Part shown: piece after piece, positions 13,402-13,804 of the stretch
Layout of the letters: every line of letters starts with the position of its first letter
How positions within the stretch are numbered: the first letter of the stretch is position 1
NCBI GenBank assembly: GCA_003650865.1
Contig: QMSN01000008.1
Location: 1 to 13,804, forward strand
From: Thermoprotei archaeon
GTDB taxonomy: Archaea; Thermoproteota; Methanomethylicia; Nezhaarchaeales; WYZ-LMO8
DNA: 13,804 nucleotides
Direction of reading: 5' to 3'
Notes under the pieces: generated by a model
Told to the model about the DNA's origin: nothing
Seen by the model: only the letters and a program-made list of their open reading frames with translations
Database searches by the model: none
Position numbers and translations under genes: made by a program

Positions 13402-13804
13402 CTAGACACCCTCCTCGAGAATGGATGTATCAATCTCAGGAGGAGGCCCCAGATCCTCAGCCATTGACTTCAGCTGCTCGAAGAAGTCCCTCAACTTCCT
13501 AAAGGAGGGGACAGGCGCATCTGTGAACCACAGCCTCATGGACTCCATGCCGATCTCGTCAAGCTTGTCTTGGAACTCCTGAACCCTCTTCTTTACGAGC
13601 TCTATGAGCTCAGGCCTCCCCTCAAGCAGAGCCACAGCGTCAACCCCCTTCGAGAATGCGTAGACCACGTCTTCGAGCTTCAAGTAGGCTGTTGAGGGCA
13701 CGTATATCGGGACGACGTTGAATGGATACTTAAGCCTGTTGAGGCCCACTTGATCCATGGCTGAATAGGCTATCTTGCCCTCTACAAAGGCCAGTATGAG
13801 GGGC
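13402..13804 (-). CDS. MvhD-like protein lacking the [2Fe-2S] cysteines, 5' end beyond window
   Basis: The frame is open to the right edge; 133 codons plus stop are visible, so the start, or a fusion to something upstream, is unseen. An ATG at 13758 exists but similarity continues above it. It aligns without gaps, from memory, with MvhD/FlpD, the [2Fe-2S] subunit linking hydrogenase or formate dehydrogenase to HdrA: AFVEGKIAYSAMDQVG against FCCNWCTYGGADTAG, RLKYPFNVVPIYVPS against RMQYPPNIRIIRVMCS, ALLEGRPELIE against GGCHPGDCH, then LDEIGMESMRLWF. There is no cysteine at all in the visible part, so it cannot hold the cluster. It is joined directly to hdrB (stop and start adjacent), suggesting a structural part of the Hdr-like complex. 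It may correspond to the small uncharacterised protein encoded in many sHdr clusters; I cannot confirm that. Confidence 0.75.
   Translation of the reverse strand, partial: PLILAFVEGKIAYSAMDQVGLNRLKYPFNVVPIYVPSTAYLKLEDVVYAFSKGVDAVALLEGRPELIELVKKRVQEFQDKLDEIGMESMRLWFTDAPVPSFRKLRDFFEQLKSMAEDLGPPPEIDTSILEEGV

Overview
The window looks like chromosomal DNA of a thermophilic archaeon, most likely Thermoproteota (Crenarchaeota or a relative). The evidence is an archaeal threonyl-tRNA synthetase with its D-aminoacyl-tRNA-deacylase-like editing domain, an archaeal/eukaryotic-type ribosomal protein (eS31/S27ae), heavy AGG/AGA arginine codon use, many TTG and GTG starts preceded by GGAGG/GGTG ribosome-binding sites, and tightly packed genes. 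The assignment below that level is a guess. No gene-free stretch exceeds about 200 bases, and I see no tRNA, rRNA, IS element, CRISPR array or prophage gene.

Left block, minus strand, 4132 down to 1: a nicotinamidase-like cysteine hydrolase, then a very short eS31 ribosomal protein gene, an M20 metallopeptidase, a HIT-family hydrolase, a RimK/CofF/MptN-type ATP-grasp ligase and a CofE-like protein cut by the window edge. From eS31 on the genes are separated by a few bases or overlap, so they are probably one transcription unit. The last two are relatives of the two kinds of enzyme that add glutamates to coenzyme F420 and related cofactors.

Middle block, plus strand, 4213 to 9237: a cysteine-rich protein with an internal repeat, a sugar-1-phosphate nucleotidyltransferase, full-length archaeal thrS, a small unrecognised cysteine-containing protein and the bifunctional NAD(P)HX repair enzyme Nnr. 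These are housekeeping genes with two unknowns.

Right block, 9320 to 13804: a DUF3467 protein and a small PA14-like protein on the minus strand, then hdrC on the plus strand converging on a minus-strand group that reads (from the right edge) MvhD-like protein, HdrB, a GcvH-like lipoyl carrier protein (LbpA type), DsrE, DsrF, DsrH. This combination resembles the sulfur-oxidising heterodisulfide-reductase-like (sHdr) systems, in which sulfane sulfur is handed by sulfurtransferases to a lipoate-bound carrier and oxidised by an Hdr-like complex in the cytoplasm. Three points make this version unusual: a complete DsrEFH (TusDCB) trio sits next to the Hdr/LbpA genes; hdrC is split off on the opposite strand; and the MvhD-like subunit has kept the MvhD sequence framework but lost every cysteine that would hold its [2Fe-2S] cluster. 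The rest of the cluster (HdrA and possibly second B/C copies) probably lies beyond the right edge.
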